Origin: Amycolatopsis endophytica
GTDB taxonomy: Bacteria > Actinomycetota > Actinomycetes > Mycobacteriales > Pseudonocardiaceae
Direction of reading: 5' to 3'
DNA length: 64,000 nt
Assembly: GCF_013410405.1 (NCBI RefSeq)
Contig: NZ_JACCFK010000001.1
Location: 2,480,001 to 2,544,000 of the forward strand
Shown here: positions 28,031-36,682 of the stretch, piece by piece
Layout: each line of letters opens with the position of its first letter
Numbering within the stretch: position 1 is the first letter of the stretch
The notes under the pieces: generated by a model
What the model was told of the DNA's origin: nothing
The model's input: the letters and a program-made list of their open reading frames with translations, nothing else
The model's database searches: none
Translations under genes and position numbers: made by a program

Positions 28031-28585
28031 TCACTCCGAGCCGGGCAGCCAGGACAGCCCCGGCACACCCCACTTGTTGCGCTTGAGCATGCGCTTCGCC
28101 TCGCGCGCGTGACGGCCGACGAGCCGGTCGAGGTAGATGTAGCCGTTCAGGTGATCCGTCTCGTGCTGCAGGCACCGCGCGAAGTAGCCGGTGCCCTCGA
28201 CCTCGACGGGGTTGCCGTCCAGATCGGACCCGGTGACCTTCGCCCACGACGCCCGCCCGGTCGGGTACGACTCGCCGGGCGCGGACAGGCAGCCCTCCCA
28301 GTCGTCGTCCGGATCCGGCATGGTTTCCGGGATCTCGGACGTCACCAGCTCCGGGTTGACGATCAGCCCCTTGTGCCGCTCGCCCTGGTCGTCCGGGCAG
28401 TCGTAGACGAAGACCCGCAGGTCGATCCCGATCTGGTTGGCCGCGAGCCCCACCCCTTCGGCCGCGTACATCGTCTCGAACATGTCGTCGGTGAGCGTGC
28501 GCAGCTCGTCGTCGAACTTCTCCACCTCGCGGGTGGGGTTGTGCAGCACGGGGTCGCCGGCGATCCGGATGGGGTGGATGGTCAC
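28031..28585 (-). CDS. def: Peptide deformylase
   Basis: 184 residues. The three metal and active-site motifs are all present: [19 protein letters not shown] (cysteine ligand) and [11 protein letters not shown] (two histidine ligands and the catalytic glutamate). It removes the formyl group from nascent proteins. GTG 28585 ([15 protein letters not shown]) is the natural family start; 18 further upstream codons are open but not conserved. The order def, DUF3263, LytR_C matches M. tuberculosis Rv0429c-Rv0431. Confidence 0.95.
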   Translation of the reverse strand: MTIHPIRIAGDPVLHNPTREVEKFDDELRTLTDDMFETMYAAEGVGLAANQIGIDLRVFVYDCPDDQGERHKGLIVNPELVTSEIPETMPDPDDDWEGCLSAPGESYPTGRASWAKVTGSDLDGNPVEVEGTGYFARCLQHETDHLNGYIYLDRLVGRHAREAKRMLKRNKWGVPGLSWLPGSE

Positions 28586-28713
28586 AATCGGCGATCGTAC
28601 CCAGCACACGACCCGTGACGCGCCGGGCCATGATCCCACAACCGCACCCTCGACCCGTGGTTGAATGGCGCCCGCGGGATCACAACCGTGTGGTTTGCGA
28701 TTTGAGGAGTCAG

Positions 28714-29028
28714 ATGGACGCCGCGTCGATGGCCGAGGGCGACCGGCCGTCGCCCGAGCCCGCCGGCGACGGGGGTGGGCTCACGCCCCGCGAACTCAAG
28801 GTGCTGGCGTTCGAACGCCAGTGGTGGCGCTACGCGGGGGCCAAGGAGCAGGCCGTCCGCGAGGAGTTCGGCCTCTCGCCCACCCGGTACTACCAGCTGC
28901 TCAACCAGCTCCTCGACAAAGAGGAAGCGATGCGCGCCGACCCGATGCTGGTCAAGCGGCTGCGCAAGATGCGCACCGCGCGGCAGCGCAAACGGGTCGC
29001 CCGGCGACTGGGGATCGAAGCGCTATGA
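28714..29028 (+). CDS. DUF3263 protein
   Basis: 104 residues. The conserved core [20 protein letters not shown], then [20 protein letters not shown], defines the actinobacterial DUF3263 family, which resembles a helix-turn-helix region; the function is unknown. The tail is very basic ([19 protein letters not shown]), fitting nucleic-acid binding. ATG 28714 follows GAGGAG. The TGA overlaps the next ATG (ATGA, 29025-29028), as expected for a coupled pair. Confidence 0.9.
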   Translation: MDAASMAEGDRPSPEPAGDGGGLTPRELKVLAFERQWWRYAGAKEQAVREEFGLSPTRYYQLLNQLLDKEEAMRADPMLVKRLRKMRTARQRKRVARRLGIEAL

Positions 29029-29696
29029 ACTTCTTGCAGGGTCTGTCCCGCCCGCTGCGCCTGGCCGGCGTGGTGCTGATCGGGGTCGCTCTCGTGGCGG
29101 TCGTCATCGGCGGCATCACCATGCTGGACGGCAACGGCGACAACGGCCAGACCGCGGCGCCGAGCCCGACGACGACCGGTGGGACGTCCGAGCCGACCGA
29201 GACCACCAGCCCGGCCGAGCCGACGCCGACGAGCCCCGCCGAGCCGACCGGCACCGGGACCGCGCCGGGCCAGGAGCCCACCGGCACCGCCACCGCGGGC
29301 GCGCCGGGCGGCACGGCGACCCAGCCGGGCGGCACCGCGGGCGGGCCCGGGCAGGGGCAGGACGGCGGCGTGCCCGCCGACGCGGCCGCGGCCCAGTGGG
29401 TGCCGGTGCGCGTCTACAACAACAGCACCATCCACGGCCTCGCCGCCCGCGCCGCCGACGAGCTCAAGGCGAACGGCTGGAACGTCGTCGAGGTCGGCAA
29501 CTACCCGAGCGGCATCATCCCGACGACCACGGCCTACTACACGCCGGGCACCGACGAGGAGACCGCCGCGCGAGCGCTCGCGACGGCGTTCGGCATGAAG
29601 GTGGAGCCGCGGTTCCAGGGCATCGAGGACGCCAGCCCCGGCGTCATCGTCATCGTCACCAACGACTACCAGGGCTCCCAGGTCAAGGGTTCCTGA
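29025..29696 (+). CDS. Membrane-anchored LytR_C-domain protein
   Basis: 223 residues: a short cytoplasmic start, one membrane helix (about 11-32, LAGVVLIGVALVAVVIGGI), a Pro/Thr/Gly-rich extracellular linker (about 40-120) and a C-terminal LytR_C domain (about 125-220, VPVRVYNNSTIHGLAARAAD to GVIVIVTNDYQ). LytR_C domains occur at the end of cell-wall LCP proteins and as stand-alone proteins. It is equivalent in place to Rv0431. It is coupled to the DUF3263 gene by an ATGA overlap. Confidence 0.9.
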   Translation: MNFLQGLSRPLRLAGVVLIGVALVAVVIGGITMLDGNGDNGQTAAPSPTTTGGTSEPTETTSPAEPTPTSPAEPTGTGTAPGQEPTGTATAGAPGGTATQPGGTAGGPGQGQDGGVPADAAAAQWVPVRVYNNSTIHGLAARAADELKANGWNVVEVGNYPSGIIPTTTAYYTPGTDEETAARALATAFGMKVEPRFQGIEDASPGVIVIVTNDYQGSQVKGS

Positions 29697-29714
29697 CCCC
29701 CGGTGGCCGGGGTC
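29695..29714. terminator. Hairpin between convergent genes
   Basis: GACCCCCGG (29695-29703) and CCGGGGTC (29707-29714) pair with one bulged C, directly after the LytR_C stop and before the end of the convergent AAA gene. It could terminate both transcripts; there is no T-run. Confidence 0.5.
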
Positions 29715-29715
29715 C

Positions 29716-31923
29716 TCAGGTGCGGGTTTTCGCGTAGTTCTCCAGTGCCGCGAGCTGTGCCGGGTCCAGTGACGGGCGGACCGTGGTCCTGGCCGTCTCC
29801 AGGTGCGCCGCCGTGACCTCGCTGGCCTCCAGTGATTCGCGCATCGCGGTCAGCGCCGCTTCGCGGATCAGTGCGGCGCAGTCCGCGGCCGAGTAGCCGC
29901 CCAGGCCCGCCGCGACCTCGTCGAGGTCCACATCGGACGCCAGCGGCGTGTGCCTGGCCGTGGCGCGCAGGATGTCGGCCCTGGCTTCGGCGTCCGGCGG
30001 TGGCACGTACACCAGCCGCTCCAGCCGTCCGGGCCGCAGCAGGGCCGGGTCGACCAGCTCGGGACGGTTGGTCGCGCCGAGCACGACCACGTCCCGCATC
30101 GGCTCGACGCCGTCCAGTTCGGTCAGCAACGCGGCGACCACCCGGTCGGACACGCCGGAGTCGCCGGACTGACCCCGGCGCGGCGCGAGCGCGTCGATCT
30201 CGTCGAGGAACACCAGCGACGGCGCGGCGTCGGCGGCCTTGCGGAACAGTTCCCGCACCGCCCGCTCCGACTCGCCGACCCACTTGTCCAGCAGTTCGGC
30301 GCCCTTGACGGCGAACACGTTCAGGGCGCCGGTGCCCGCGAGCGCCCGCACCAGGAACGTCTTGCCACCGCCGGGCGGGCCGTAGAGCAGGACCCCGCGC
30401 GGCGGTGCGACGCCCAGCCGCGCGAACGAGTCCGGGTAGCGCAGCGGCCACAGGACGGCCTCGGTCAGCGACTGCTTGACCTCGGCCATGTCGCCGACGT
30501 CTGCCAGCGACAACCCGCCGGTCGCGAGGCTGTCCGAAGTGGACATCGAGATCGGGCGGACGGACTGGAGCGCGTCGAGCAGGTCCTGCTGCGCGATGCG
30601 TGGTTCGTCGACCTCACGCTGGCGCAGCGCGGCCCGCACAGCGGCGTCACGGCGCAGGGCCAGCAGGTCCGCCGCGACGAAACCTGGTGTGCGATCCGCG
30701 ATCCCGCCCAGGTCCACAGTGGATTCCAGTGGCACGTCCCGCAGCAGCACGCGCAGCAGTTCGGTGCGCACGCGGGCGTCCGGCTGCGGGATCGCCAGCT
30801 CGCGGTCGAGCAGGTCGGCGGCCCGCAGCCGTGGGTCGCACGCCTCCGGCCGGGCCGTGGTGGCGACGACCGCGAGGTCCGGCCGGGTGAGCGCGCCGCG
30901 CAGTTCGTCCAGCACCACGGTGGCGACGGGCGGCGGCTGGGTGGCGGGCAGCAGCGTGTCGATGTCGGTGATCAGCAGCACCGCGGGCCCGCCGGAGTCC
31001 GCCTGGTCGATCGCTTCACGCAGACGGGTGGCGATCGTGTTCGGGTCCAGCACCGCGATCGACGGCGCGGCCAGCGTGACCAGGCGGAGGTTCTCGGCCG
31101 CGGCGACCGAGCGCACCAGCGTCGTCTTGCCGACGCCTTCGGCGCCGGACAGCAGCACGCCGAGCCGGGCGGAGGTGCCCAGCCGGGCGAGCAGGTCCGG
31201 GCGCTTGAACGTGAGATCCACCCATTCGGCGAGCGTGCGGGCCTGGTCGTGCGCGCCGCACAGGTCGCTCACCGGCGGCGCGGGCTCTTCGGGTTCCGAG
31301 ACGACCTCGGGCTCGACGCGCGGCGGTGCCGCGGCCACGGCGGGCGCACCGGTGCTCGCGCCCTCCCGCCAGCTGACCACAGTGGACGGTCCGATGACGA
31401 CCGGTCCGCCGGGCTCGGTCGAGGTGACCGTGAGCAGCTCGGTGGTCCAGCCGGCGCCGATCGCGCGGGACAGCTGACCACGCACGGTGGTGGCGTCGGA
31501 ACCGGGCGCGGGGGCGAGGTCCTGCGGGAGCAGCGACACGGCGTCACCGACCGTCAGGACCTTGCCGGTCAGCGCGAGCCGCAGCGTGTTCGGCGACAGC
31601 GACGCACTGGCCAGCCTCGATCCGGCGACGGTGACCGAGCGGGCCTGCGTGACGTCCGCGGGCGCGACGACGACCTCCGAGCCCTCGGTGACGCCGAGGT
31701 TGGACAGTGTCACGTCATCCGCGTGGATCACCCCGGGCGTGCCGCCCGCGTCCCCTGGCGCGGCGAGCGCGGCGCTGACCCTGGCGCCGGTCAGGTGCAC
31801 GGCGTCCCACGCGCGCAGGCCGAGCGCGTCGAGCACCTCCGGGTGCAGGCGGACGATGCCGCGCCGCGTGTCGAGGGCCGACGGGGTGTGCCGGATGGTC
31901 AGCGTGATCTGGGGTGCGCTCAC
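29716..31923 (-). CDS. Cdc48/p97-like double-AAA ATPase
   Basis: 735 residues. An N-terminal double-psi-barrel-like region (to about 190) precedes two AAA domains. The first has Walker A GAEGVGKTTLV near residue 260 and a Walker B-like LLITDID near 315, lacking the usual catalytic glutamate. The second has GPPGGGKTFLV near 511, FLDEIDALAPRRG near 571, and GATNRPELVDPALLRPGRLE (sensor and arginine fingers). It should unfold proteins as a hexamer, powered mainly by the second ring. It corresponds in place to Rv0435c. GTG 31923 starts four bases after the stop of a TetR gene on the same strand. Confidence 0.92.
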   Translation of the reverse strand: MSAPQITLTIRHTPSALDTRRGIVRLHPEVLDALGLRAWDAVHLTGARVSAALAAPGDAGGTPGVIHADDVTLSNLGVTEGSEVVVAPADVTQARSVTVAGSRLASASLSPNTLRLALTGKVLTVGDAVSLLPQDLAPAPGSDATTVRGQLSRAIGAGWTTELLTVTSTEPGGPVVIGPSTVVSWREGASTGAPAVAAAPPRVEPEVVSEPEEPAPPVSDLCGAHDQARTLAEWVDLTFKRPDLLARLGTSARLGVLLSGAEGVGKTTLVRSVAAAENLRLVTLAAPSIAVLDPNTIATRLREAIDQADSGGPAVLLITDIDTLLPATQPPPVATVVLDELRGALTRPDLAVVATTARPEACDPRLRAADLLDRELAIPQPDARVRTELLRVLLRDVPLESTVDLGGIADRTPGFVAADLLALRRDAAVRAALRQREVDEPRIAQQDLLDALQSVRPISMSTSDSLATGGLSLADVGDMAEVKQSLTEAVLWPLRYPDSFARLGVAPPRGVLLYGPPGGGKTFLVRALAGTGALNVFAVKGAELLDKWVGESERAVRELFRKAADAAPSLVFLDEIDALAPRRGQSGDSGVSDRVVAALLTELDGVEPMRDVVVLGATNRPELVDPALLRPGRLERLVYVPPPDAEARADILRATARHTPLASDVDLDEVAAGLGGYSAADCAALIREAALTAMRESLEASEVTAAHLETARTTVRPSLDPAQLAALENYAKTRT

Positions 31924-31927
31924 GCCT

Positions 31928-32515
31928 TCACTCTAGGGAAACCACGGCCGGGATGGCGGCGAAGGCGCGCTCGACCAGGACCGGCAGCCGCTCGCGGTCG
32001 CCGGACGGGCTCCACTCGGCGAGCGCGACGTGCCACGCGCCGACCGCGATCTCGACCAGCAGGCGCCGTTCGAGCGTGGGTTCGCCGGGCAGCAGGCGGA
32101 CCATCTCCTCCTGGATCCCGGTGCAGTAGCGCAGCGAGTACCCCTGCAGCGCGGGGTGCGTCTCGACCAGCCGGACGGCGGGCAGGAACTGCCGGTACCA
32201 GTAGTCGTCCATCCGGTCGATCGCGGTGAGCAGCGCGTCCTTCAGCCCGTCCAGCCGGGGCGACGGGCGCTCGGCCACCACCTCGAGGACGGTGTCCCAC
32301 AGCTGTTTGACCGCCGTCGTCGCGACGTCCTCTTTGGACGCGAAGTTGCGGAAGAAGGTCCGCTTGGAGACCTCGACCGCCTCGACCAGCTCGTCGAGCG
32401 TGGTCGAGTCGAAGCCGCGCTCGGTGAACATGGCGACCGCGGTCTCGGCCAGCGCCTGGCGGGTGCGCAGCTTCTTGCGTTCGCGCAGGGGCAGCGGCTC
32501 CTCGGTGGTCGTCAT
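31928..32515 (-). CDS. TetR-family regulator
   Basis: 195 residues from ATG 32515 (MTTTEEPLPLRERKKLRTRQ). The helix-turn-helix reads FTERGFDSTTLDELVEAVEV and SKRTFFRNFASKED, typical of the MftR/TetR type. The C-terminal domain contains LPAVRLVETHPALQGYS. It is divergent from a quinone-oxidoreductase-like gene and shares a repeat-rich promoter with it. It precedes the AAA ATPase gene by four bases on the same strand, so that gene may be read from the same message. The ligand is unknown. Confidence 0.9.
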   Translation of the reverse strand: MTTTEEPLPLRERKKLRTRQALAETAVAMFTERGFDSTTLDELVEAVEVSKRTFFRNFASKEDVATTAVKQLWDTVLEVVAERPSPRLDGLKDALLTAIDRMDDYWYRQFLPAVRLVETHPALQGYSLRYCTGIQEEMVRLLPGEPTLERRLLVEIAVGAWHVALAEWSPSGDRERLPVLVERAFAAIPAVVSLE

Positions 32516-32532
32516 CGCGGCCAGTGTAGCGG

Positions 32533-32566
32533 GTGCCACTTGAAGGCAAGTGCCACTCAGTGGCAC
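32533..32566. promoter_or_regulatory. TetR operator region
   Basis: GTGCCACT occurs at 32533-32540 and again at 32550-32557, 17 bases later; the second copy forms a perfect palindrome with AGTGGCAC at 32559-32566 around one base. An ACTTG/CAAGT inverted pair lies between. The cluster sits between the TetR gene and the oxidoreductase gene, the expected place for a dimer-of-dimers operator. Confidence 0.65.
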
Positions 32567-32600
32567 GATGGCGGAACAAGATCACGACGGAGGAGAGAAC

Positions 32601-33536
32601 ATGCGTGCGCTGGTCGTCGACCGTTCCGCGGAGTCCCGCTTGGCGCTGGCGGAGGTGCCCGATCCCGAGCCCGCGCCCTACGAGGCGCTGGTCCGGGTCG
32701 AGGCGATCTCGCTCAACTACGGAGAGACGTTCATGGTGAGCACGGGCCAGCTGCCCGACGGGACCGTGCCGGGCTGGGACGCGACCGGCGTGGTGGTGCG
32801 GGCCGCCGCCGATGGATCCGGCCCGGCCGTCGGCACGCGCGTGGTCACGCTCGGCATGACCGGCGCGTGGGCGGAGCTGCGGGCGGTGCCGACCGCGACG
32901 ATCGGCACTGTGCCGGAGGGGGCGGACGGCGGTGCGATCAGCACGATCCCGGTCGCCGCGCTGACCGCGCTGCACGTCCTGCGGCGGTTCGGGCAGACGC
33001 TGGGGCGGCGGATCATGATCACCGGGGCGTCCGGTGGCGTCGGCCGCTTCGCCGTGCAGCTCGCGGTACGGGCCGGTGCCGAGGTCGTGGCCGTCAGCGC
33101 GGACCCGGCGCAGGTGGCGGTGCTCGAAGCGCTCGGCGCGCACGAGGTGGTCAAGCACCCGGCCGAGGTGAGCCGTCCCGTGCACGGGGTGCTGGACAAC
33201 GTGGAGGGCGAGCAGATGGTCGCCGCGTTCGGGGCGCTGGCCGCGGGCGGATCGCTGGTCAGCGTCGGGCACTCCGCGAACCAGGACGTGGTGTTCCCGG
33301 TCGGCTCCTTCATCCCGGTCGACGGGCGCCACGACCGGTCGATCAGCACGTTCTTCCTGCTGGCCGACCCACACGCCGACGTGAGCGCCGACCTCACCTG
33401 GCTGGCGGGCGAAGTGGCCGCCGGCCGCCTCGACCCGGGCATCACGTGGCGCGGCGACTGGACCCGCCACCACGAGGCGACGGCAACACTGCTGGGCCGC
33501 CGCCTGCGCGGCAAGGCGGTGCTGGAAGTCAGCTGA
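32601..33536 (+). CDS. Zinc-independent quinone oxidoreductase-like MDR protein
   Basis: 311 residues of the medium-chain dehydrogenase/reductase fold. The N-terminal catalytic domain starts MRALVVDRSAESRLALAEVP, the NADPH site is MITGASGGVGRFAVQLAVRAG, and HPAEVSRPVHGVLDNVEGEQ follows. The structural zinc cysteines are absent, which fits the quinone-reductase branch. It would reduce a quinone or enone. ATG 32601 has GGAGGAGAG upstream. It is divergent from its probable TetR repressor and convergent with a nitroreductase gene, sharing the palindrome TCAGCTGA as a common stop. Confidence 0.88.
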   Translation: MRALVVDRSAESRLALAEVPDPEPAPYEALVRVEAISLNYGETFMVSTGQLPDGTVPGWDATGVVVRAAADGSGPAVGTRVVTLGMTGAWAELRAVPTATIGTVPEGADGGAISTIPVAALTALHVLRRFGQTLGRRIMITGASGGVGRFAVQLAVRAGAEVVAVSADPAQVAVLEALGAHEVVKHPAEVSRPVHGVLDNVEGEQMVAAFGALAAGGSLVSVGHSANQDVVFPVGSFIPVDGRHDRSISTFFLLADPHADVSADLTWLAGEVAAGRLDPGITWRGDWTRHHEATATLLGRRLRGKAVLEVS

Positions 33537-34146
33537 CGCGCTCACCCCACCGGTCGAGGTAGGTGATGTCCTCGACCGGTGGCCGCGCGGCCGGGCGGAA
33601 GTCCCGCTGGGTGGTGTAGGCGACCGGCAGCAGGGCGACCTGGGTGGAGTCCGCCGGGATGCCGACCACCCGCGCGACCTCCTCCTCGTGCCCGAACAGG
33701 TGGTAGCCGGTGATCGTGCTGCCCAGGCCGCGGGCGCGCAGCGCGAGCTGGAAGCTCCAGATCGCCGGGTAGATCGAGCCGTAGAACCCGGTCATCTCGG
33801 CGTTGCCACCCCCCGGACGCCCGGCCAGGCAGGCCAGCACGAGCGCGGGGACGCGGTGGATGTTGTCCAGCAGGAACTTCGCCGACTCCAGCGAGCGTGG
33901 CGCGACGAGGTGCCCGTACTCGCGCTGGGCGGCCTCGCCGACCTTGCGGATCGGCTCGGCGATTCGGGCCTTCAGCTCGGGGTCGCGGACCACGAGCCAG
34001 CGGATGGCGCCCAGCCGGTTGCCTGCGATCGGCGCTTGCATCGCGATCCGCAGGCACTCGGTGATCACCTCCGGCTCGACCGGCCGGTCCAGGTCCAGCT
34101 TGCGCCGCACCGAGCGGGTGGTGGTCAGCAACGTGTTCGCGTCCAT
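33529..34146 (-). CDS. Nitroreductase-family oxidoreductase
   Basis: 205 residues. The start TTTRSVRRKLDLDRPVEPEV and QAPIAGNRLGAIRWLVVRDP are the usual FMN-contact blocks of nitroreductases; STITGYHLFGHEEEVARVVG and VALLPVAYTT are later landmarks. It would reduce nitro groups or quinones with NAD(P)H. It is divergent from a TetR gene across a perfect palindromic operator. Its stop overlaps that of the convergent quinone oxidoreductase in the shared TCAGCTGA; both proteins end in Val-Ser. Confidence 0.88.
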   Translation of the reverse strand: MDANTLLTTTRSVRRKLDLDRPVEPEVITECLRIAMQAPIAGNRLGAIRWLVVRDPELKARIAEPIRKVGEAAQREYGHLVAPRSLESAKFLLDNIHRVPALVLACLAGRPGGGNAEMTGFYGSIYPAIWSFQLALRARGLGSTITGYHLFGHEEEVARVVGIPADSTQVALLPVAYTTQRDFRPAARPPVEDITYLDRWGERVS

Positions 34147-34163
34147 TCGCGTCCTCTCCGAGA

Positions 34164-34191
34164 CTTACGCTGTAAGTACTTACACTGTAAG
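34164..34191. promoter_or_regulatory. TetR operator with overlapping repeats
   Basis: The perfect palindrome TGTAAGTACTTACA (34171-34184) is flanked so that CTTACGCTGTAAG (34164-34176) and CTTACACTGTAAG (34179-34191) form near-direct copies 15 bases apart. The site lies between the divergent nitroreductase and TetR genes, two bases before the TetR GTG. Confidence 0.75.
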
Positions 34192-34193
34192 GC

Positions 34194-34805
34194 GTGGCTC
34201 TGACGCGAGAAAGAGTGCTCGACACGGCACTGCGGCTGGTCGGGGAGAACGGCCTGAACGGCCTGTCGATGCGCAAGCTCGCGGCCGAACTGGGCGTGGA
34301 GGCGATGTCGCTCTACAACCACGTCGCGAACAAGCAGGACCTGCTGGACGGCGTCGCGGCGCGGGTCTTCGAGCAGGTCGCGCTACCGGATCCGCGGCTG
34401 CCGTGGGACGAGCGGCTGCGCGCGCTCGGGCTGAGCGCGTTCGAGACGCTCAACCGGCACCCCGCCGTGGTTCGCGCGCTGACCGCCGAGCGGGCCAACC
34501 CGCTGTCCGAGGGTTCGGTCCGGCTGATGGACGCCATCCTCGGCGCGCTGCTGGACGCCGGGCTCGACGAGTACCACGCGGCCCGCGGCTACCGGTCGCT
34601 GATCGGCATGGTGTTCGGTGCGGTGCTCGTCGGCGCGGGAGGGCTGGCGCCGGAACGGGACGAGCCCGCCGTCGGCTGGTTCCGCCGCACGGTCAGCCCG
34701 CGGCGGCACCCGAACCTGCACCGGGTCCTGCCCGCACTGGCCGGGATCGACTGTGTCCAGGACTTCCGCTACCAGCTCGACCTGTTCATCAGGGGCCTGT
34801 CTTAG
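34194..34805 (+). CDS. TetR-family regulator (TetR_C-type)
   Basis: 203 residues. The helix-turn-helix is MALTRERVLDTALRLVGENG and LSMRKLAAELGVEAMSLYNH, as in true tetracycline-repressor-like proteins, with a C-terminal TetR_C-like domain (ALGLSAFETLNRHPAVVRAL). GTG 34194 is only two bases after the operator, so the mRNA is probably leaderless. It should repress itself and the divergent nitroreductase. It overlaps pssA by four bases (TTAG), where the two stop codons share sequence. Confidence 0.9.
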   Translation: MALTRERVLDTALRLVGENGLNGLSMRKLAAELGVEAMSLYNHVANKQDLLDGVAARVFEQVALPDPRLPWDERLRALGLSAFETLNRHPAVVRALTAERANPLSEGSVRLMDAILGALLDAGLDEYHAARGYRSLIGMVFGAVLVGAGGLAPERDEPAVGWFRRTVSPRRHPNLHRVLPALAGIDCVQDFRYQLDLFIRGLS

Positions 34806-35755
34806 CGGTTGCGCTGCCGGAGCCCGAGCCGCCGCCAGCTGCGCCGCCGGGAGCGGTCCTGGCTGTCCGACGGGTAGGTGCGCACGCCGCGCACCACGTG
34901 CCCCGAGGTCCGGCGCACGGCCAGCCGCTGGTTGCCCGCGACCCGCGGGAACCTCGGCCGCCGCAGGCGCAGGCGGCTCGTGCTGCGCCGGATCGCCCGG
35001 CGCTCGCGCAGCGGCACACCCCACGCCTCGGGGTGGTTGGCCAGCCAGTGGTAGCGCCGCACGGCGTAGGGGATGTGCACCAGGTAGACCAGCAGCGCGA
35101 CGGCCAGCGCGACCAGCGGGTACTGGATGATCGCGGCCGCCGCGAGGCCGACGCCCACCAGCAGCGGCGCGGCGGCCTTCGCCGGGACCCGGACCGTTTT
35201 CAGCGACAGCGTCGGGATCCGGCTGATCAGCAGCAGCGCGACGGCCACCGTCCACAGCCAGACGACGACGTCGGAGGACCACCAGCCCTCGCCGAACTCC
35301 AGTGTCAGGATCAGCGGCAACAGGGCGCAGAGACCACCCGCCGGAGCGGGCACACCGACGAAGAACTCCTTCGCGTACGGCGGCTGCTCGACGTCCAGCA
35401 ACGTGTTGAACCGGGCCAGCCGCAGCACGATGCAGACCGCGAAGGTCAACGAGGCGATCCAGCCGAAGCCGGACGTGTCGCCGAGCCAGATGTAGAGCAC
35501 CAGCGCGGGTGAGACACCGAAGGAGATGGCGTCGGACAGCGAGTCCAGTTCGGCGCCCATCTTCGACGTCGCGTCGAGCAGGCGCGCGATCCGGCCGTCC
35601 AGGCTGTCCAGCACGGCGGCGACGCCGATCGCGCCGATCGCCAGCACGAACTGGCGGTTGAGCGCGAACTGCGCGGCCGACAGCCCCGCGCACAGCGCCA
35701 GTACCGTGATCGCGTTCGGCAGCAGCCGCACCGACGGTGTCATCACGCGGACCAT
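34802..35755 (-). CDS. pssA: CDP-diacylglycerol-serine O-phosphatidyltransferase PssA
   Basis: 317 residues. The CDP-alcohol phosphotransferase signature D-G-x2-A-R-x8-G-x3-D-x3-D is visible in DSLDGRIARLLD followed by GAELDSLSDAISFG. Eight or so hydrophobic helices surround it. It makes phosphatidylserine in the membrane, the substrate for Psd. A highly basic 80-residue tail (RRSTSRLRLRRPRFPR) is longer than in many homologues. ATG 35755 follows the psd stop by two bases, so psd and pssA are one operon, as in Rv0437c-Rv0436c. Confidence 0.93.
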   Translation of the reverse strand: MVRVMTPSVRLLPNAITVLALCAGLSAAQFALNRQFVLAIGAIGVAAVLDSLDGRIARLLDATSKMGAELDSLSDAISFGVSPALVLYIWLGDTSGFGWIASLTFAVCIVLRLARFNTLLDVEQPPYAKEFFVGVPAPAGGLCALLPLILTLEFGEGWWSSDVVVWLWTVAVALLLISRIPTLSLKTVRVPAKAAAPLLVGVGLAAAAIIQYPLVALAVALLVYLVHIPYAVRRYHWLANHPEAWGVPLRERRAIRRSTSRLRLRRPRFPRVAGNQRLAVRRTSGHVVRGVRTYPSDSQDRSRRRSWRRLGLRQRNR

Positions 35756-35757
35756 TG

Positions 35758-36477
35758 TCAGGCTCCCCGCTCCGGCAGCGCAGCCAGCGGTGTTTCGCCG
35801 CCGATCGTCCGCTGACCCGTGCGGACCAGCACCTCGCTGCCCGGGGGCAGATAGATGTCGACGCGCGAGCCGAAGCGGATCAGGCCGTAGGTGTCGCCGG
35901 CCGCGACCTTCTCGCCGTCGGCGACCTGGCACAGGATCCGCCGCGCGACCAGGCCGGCGATCTGCACGACCACCAGCTCGTGCCCGGACTCGGTGCGCAG
36001 CAGCACCGAGTTGCGCTCGTTGTCGTCGCTGGCCTTGTCCAGGTCGGCGGAGAGGAACTTGCCGGGCCGGTAGGCGACCCGTTCGACGACCCCGCTCGCG
36101 GGCACGCGCTGGACGTGCACGTCGAAGACCGACAGGAACACGCTGACCCGCATCCGCGGCTCGGCGGGCAGGCCCAGCTCGGGCGGCGGCGCGGCCTCCT
36201 CGATGAGCGACACGAGCCCGTCGGCGGCGGCGAGCACCAGGCCCGCCCGTTCCGGCGGCACCCGCTTCGGCTCGCGGAAGAACGCCGCGGTGGCCAGCGT
36301 CGCCAGCGCGCCGACGGCGCCCAGCGGCTTCCAGACCCGCCGCAGCAGCAGCGTGGCCGCCACCCCGGCGGCGACGAACGGCCGCCCCGCGGGGTGCATC
36401 GGCGGCAGTGTGTCGCGGGCCAGGTTCAGGGCATGGGTGATCGGATTGCTCGCCTCGTCCGGCGCAGTGCTGCTCAT
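35758..36477 (-). CDS. psd: Phosphatidylserine decarboxylase Psd
   Basis: 239 residues. The enzyme makes phosphatidylethanolamine and matures by self-cleavage; the RFGSRVDIYLP motif near the C-terminus provides the Gly-Ser cleavage site and the serine that becomes the pyruvoyl group. The VHVQRVPASGVVERVAYRPG stretch holds the catalytic histidine, and LRTESGHELVVVQIAG is typical. ATG 36477 (MSSTAPDEASNPITH) is the family start; the long upstream extension is not conserved. It is the first gene of psd-pssA, with a 205-base divergent gap upstream. Confidence 0.93.
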   Translation of the reverse strand: MSSTAPDEASNPITHALNLARDTLPPMHPAGRPFVAAGVAATLLLRRVWKPLGAVGALATLATAAFFREPKRVPPERAGLVLAAADGLVSLIEEAAPPPELGLPAEPRMRVSVFLSVFDVHVQRVPASGVVERVAYRPGKFLSADLDKASDDNERNSVLLRTESGHELVVVQIAGLVARRILCQVADGEKVAAGDTYGLIRFGSRVDIYLPPGSEVLVRTGQRTIGGETPLAALPERGA

Positions 36478-36682
36478 CGAATCGGAGTCCCGGGTCTTTC
36501 GTGTCCAGAGTGTGACCGGTCCGTGATGCCAGGCCAGGCGTGGCGAATCACCGATCCGGGTAACCACGCTACCGCCAGGTCCGCGCGGGCCGTTCCGCGT
36601 CCCGTCGAAACCGCCACCTGCCGCTCGCGCAGTGCCGCGAAGGCGGCCGCGGACCGTAGTGACAGCAGAAAGGACAACGGTC

